From positions 1 through 9,063 of the forward strand of contig JAFEAR010000047.1 in assembly GCA_018266335.1 (NCBI GenBank): a stretch of DNA of 9,063 nt, written 5' to 3'. Of this stretch, positions 6,858 through 9,063 are shown one piece after another. The DNA comes from Bdellovibrionales bacterium. GTDB taxonomy: Bacteria > Bdellovibrionota > UBA2428. The notes beneath the pieces are model-generated. The model was not told the origin of the DNA, did not search any database, and worked only from the letters and a program-made list of their open reading frames with translations. Both the position numbers and the translations under genes were made by a program. Position 1 is the stretch's first letter. Each line of letters opens with the position of its first letter.

Positions 6858-7049
6858 TTAGGGACTGCGCAGCAAGAAGATCGCAACGAGCGTCAGGGCA
6901 AAACCCACGACCATGCAGCGATTCCCAATAAGTTTGCGATTTTCCCGTTTGCTGAGGAAACGAAAAAACAGCCCCACCCAAATAATAAAGGCTCCCACTG
7001 AGCCAAAAATCGCGAAGAGTAAGTTCATGTGCTGCGTTTCCATAGCCAT
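6858..7049 (-). CDS. Small hypothetical membrane protein with two predicted helices
   Basis: I do not recognise this 63-residue protein. It has a first hydrophobic helix at about residues 9-31 (NLLFAIFGSVGAFIIWVGLF), a basic loop (RFLSKRENRKLIGNR) and a second helix at about 45-60. By the positive-inside rule the loop is cytoplasmic and both ends face the periplasm. It starts 14 nt after the stop codon of the MacB-type gene on the same strand, so it is probably cotranscribed with it. Three in-frame ATGs (residues 1, 3 and 8) are possible starts. GGTAAG lies upstream of the first two, and GGAA lies 8 nt before the third (MNLLF), which would give a cleaner membrane protein of 56 residues. It could be an accessory subunit of the ABC transporter or simply a neighbour. 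Its composition, two clean helices plus a basic loop, makes a real gene likely, but no homologue comes to mind. Confidence 0.62.
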   Translation of the reverse strand: MAMETQHMNLLFAIFGSVGAFIIWVGLFFRFLSKRENRKLIGNRCMVVGFALTLVAIFLLRSP

Positions 7050-7063
7050 CTTCTTACCGCAGC

Positions 7064-9063
7064 CTACTCGCTACGCAAAGCTTCGATGACTTCGAGCTTC
7101 TGTGCTTTGACCGCCGGAACGAATCCGCTCGCCACGCCTACCACCACCATAGACAACGCCGACAACAAAATGGCCCAGGGTTCAAAGACCCAGGCAAACT
7201 TTACTTTCGGCACGAGGAAAGACACGCCATAGATGAGCCCCTCGTACACCACAAAGCCACCTACGATGCCCATCACCCCGGCCACCAAACAGAGGCACAT
7301 GGATTCCGTAATGATTTGGTACCGCAAACTCCGGTCCGTAGCCCCCAGGGCTTTACGAAGGCCGATTTCGCGCAGGCGCTCGGAAATCGAAACGAGCATC
7401 ATGTTGTTGATGCCAATTCCACCCACCAGGAGCGACAATCCCGCGATGGACCCCAAGAGCAACGAGAAAATATTCAGAAAGCGCTTCATTTGATCGATGA
7501 GCGCCGAATCGGAATCAACCCAGAAGCGCCCCGACTTGCCGTACTTTTGTTCGAAATAGGCTTTGATTTTTTTTCCGGCTTTCTCAATATCGGTCCCCGG
7601 ATAAGCCTGGAGAGCAATCTGATGGTAGCCATCGCTCTTGAAGGTCTGCAGAAAGGTATGCGGAACGAGAATGAGCGAATTCGGCTTTTCCCATTCATTG
7701 TTCGACACTCGGGGCGCCATGACTCCCAAAACGCGGCACGGAAAACTAGTATCCTGGTCCATAGAAATATTCACGAACTTGCCGACGGGTTCAACGGACT
7801 TAAACAACCGCGCCTGAATATCCGAACCGATCACGCACACGGCATTGCGATTTTGCACGTGCAGAAAAGTAAAGGGAATCCCCTTGGCCAGGGCCCGGTT
7901 AGAAATGGCAAAGTACTGTTCATTCGCTCCCTGTAACCGCACATCTTCACGCAGCGAAGCTCCTCCGAAGAAGGCACTCACTCCCCAGGCTTCATTCATC
8001 GGGGATAGCAAATGAATTTCCGGAAAGATTTGCGGCAAAGGATTAATGTCGCGCCCGACATCGAAGAATCGAAACACAATCCCCACCTTGTCGCTCGCCC
8101 GCATATTCCAGTTGGAATAGCCACCGATGCCCATTTTGTTTACGCCGAGCGACTCGTAGGATTCGAGAATACGACTCTTGGCAAAATTACCCAGCGTCGT
8201 CATAGCCAACACGGCGGCCACACCAATGATGACCCCCAGCATGGTGAGCAAAGACTTTACACGGCTGCGTAAAATATTTTCCACGGCCGTGGGCAGAGAC
8301 GCGCGCATCAATTGAACCAGCGCGCCCAGCGAGTGCAAGCGACCGGTATTTCGAACGGTCGCAGGAGGCGCCACGGAGGACACGGGCGACGCCGGCAGCG
8401 CACGTAAGGCCGTATCGGCATTCGTCACGAGCACGCCATCGCGCATGTGCAGCACGCGTCGACACTGAGCGGCCACCTCGTTGTCGTGCGTAATAATGAG
8501 CACCGTCTTACCGCGCCGGTTGAGCTGCGAAAGAATTTCGAGGGTCTGCGCAGCCGATTTGCTATCCAACGCGCCCGTAGGCTCATCCGCCAAAATAAGC
8601 TTGCTGTCCTTCATGAGGGCGCGGGCAATGGCCACCCGTTGCTGCTGACCGCCCGAAAGCTGATTAGGCTTGTGCTCCAAATGTTCGAAAATCCCCAGTT
8701 CCTGCGCCAACTCCCGTGCCCGCGCGACATTCTCCGACGTAATGCGGGCCGACTCGAGTGGATAACGACAGGGCAATAAAATGTTCTCAAGGACCGTAGC
8801 CCCCGGCAACAAATGAAACTGCTGAAACACGAATCCAATTTTGGCATTGCGCAACAGTGCCAGTTGATCGCGCGAGTAATTCGTAATGTCTTCGCCGTCT
8901 AAAAGCAGCCGCCCGGACTGCGCGCGCAGCAAACCGCCCAAAATGTAAAAGAGCGTAGATTTTCCGGACCCCGAGGGCCCCTGAATGGCGGTGAACTCGC
9001 CTTCCTCCACTCGAAAATTGAGGTCCCGCAGCACATCGACCGAGCGCTCGCCCAAACGATAAC
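7064..9063 (-). CDS. MacB-type ABC transporter, fused ATPase and permease (5' end outside window)
   Basis: Inner-membrane mechanotransmission-type ABC transporter. Residues are numbered from the TTG codon at 9055. The N-terminal ATPase domain has Walker A GPSGSGKST (26-34), a Q-loop FQQ (77-79), the signature LSGGQQQ (133-139), Walker B LILADEP (153-159) and the switch histidine H190. A linker rich in Ala, Pro and Ser follows (about 212-240). Membrane helix 1 lies near 265-288, a MacB-type periplasmic domain spans about 290-520, and helices 2-4 lie at about 525-550, 583-606 and 624-648. The FtsX-type motif REIGLRKALGA is at 562-572. The frame stays open to the right edge and reads YRL immediately before GERS, which matches the usual MacB opening (K-x-Y-x-x-G), so the true start lies beyond 9063. 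The TTG at 9055 is therefore not the start. The adaptor (MacA-like) is not in the window. The substrate could be a macrolide, a peptide, a lipid or a lipoprotein-type cargo. Confidence 0.94.
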   Translation of the reverse strand, partial: YRLGERSVDVLRDLNFRVEEGEFTAIQGPSGSGKSTLFYILGGLLRAQSGRLLLDGEDITNYSRDQLALLRNAKIGFVFQQFHLLPGATVLENILLPCRYPLESARITSENVARARELAQELGIFEHLEHKPNQLSGGQQQRVAIARALMKDSKLILADEPTGALDSKSAAQTLEILSQLNRRGKTVLIITHDNEVAAQCRRVLHMRDGVLVTNADTALRALPASPVSSVAPPATVRNTGRLHSLGALVQLMRASLPTAVENILRSRVKSLLTMLGVIIGVAAVLAMTTLGNFAKSRILESYESLGVNKMGIGGYSNWNMRASDKVGIVFRFFDVGRDINPLPQIFPEIHLLSPMNEAWGVSAFFGGASLREDVRLQGANEQYFAISNRALAKGIPFTFLHVQNRNAVCVIGSDIQARLFKSVEPVGKFVNISMDQDTSFPCRVLGVMAPRVSNNEWEKPNSLILVPHTFLQTFKSDGYHQIALQAYPGTDIEKAGKKIKAYFEQKYGKSGRFWVDSDSALIDQMKRFLNIFSLLLGSIAGLSLLVGGIGINNMMLVSISERLREIGLRKALGATDRSLRYQIITESMCLCLVAGVMGIVGGFVVYEGLIYGVSFLVPKVKFAWVFEPWAILLSALSMVVVGVASGFVPAVKAQKLEVIEALRSE

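Noticed and set aside
6842..6900. Possible bidirectional terminator between rmuC and the small membrane gene
   Set aside because: The 16-nt gap is GC-rich (GCCGCGCGC) and weak GCGC pairing is possible, but there is no good stem-loop with a T-run on either strand.
9053..9055. TTG at 9055 as the start of the MacB-type gene
   Set aside because: Conserved MacB-type sequence (YRL before GERS) continues upstream to the window edge, so the gene is cut rather than starting here.

Overview
The window looks like chromosomal DNA of a Gram-negative bacterium with moderately GC-rich coding sequence. It encodes envelope-spanning export machinery: a TolC-family outer-membrane channel, an RND pump and a MacB-type ABC transporter. 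I cannot name the taxon. A Bdellovibrionota or other deltaproteobacterial-like lineage is only a guess. Coding density is very high, with no rRNA, tRNA, CRISPR array or mobile element visible.

Layout. Positions 1-5422 form a leftward (minus-strand) operon in the order tetR regulator, tolC-type outer-membrane factor, HAE1-type RND pump, and the 5' end of an RluA-family pseudouridine synthase that runs off the left edge. Each junction is a 4-nt stop/start overlap (TTGA, ATGA, GTGA), so translation is probably coupled. Positions 5423-5578 are an AT-rich divergent intergenic region with a perfect 15-bp-arm palindrome, the best candidate operator for the TetR protein. A candidate rightward promoter has its -35 element inside one arm. 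Positions 5579-6841 hold rmuC on the plus strand. Positions 6858-9063 are leftward again: a small two-helix membrane protein lies just downstream of a MacB-type ABC transporter whose first few codons are beyond the right edge.

How it fits together. The TetR protein probably represses its own operon by binding the palindrome and releases it when a ligand or stress signal is sensed. The pump and TolC channel would then export a toxic compound. The periplasmic adaptor normally needed to join an RND pump to TolC is not encoded in this operon, so it must come from elsewhere. The MacB-like transporter would also need an adaptor and a TolC partner; its adaptor gene may lie just upstream, outside the window.

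Nothing here is clearly a new biological system. The points most worth checking are the operator/promoter architecture shared with rmuC, the adaptor-less efflux operon, the CxxC pair in the TetR protein, and the pseudouridine synthase attached to the efflux operon.
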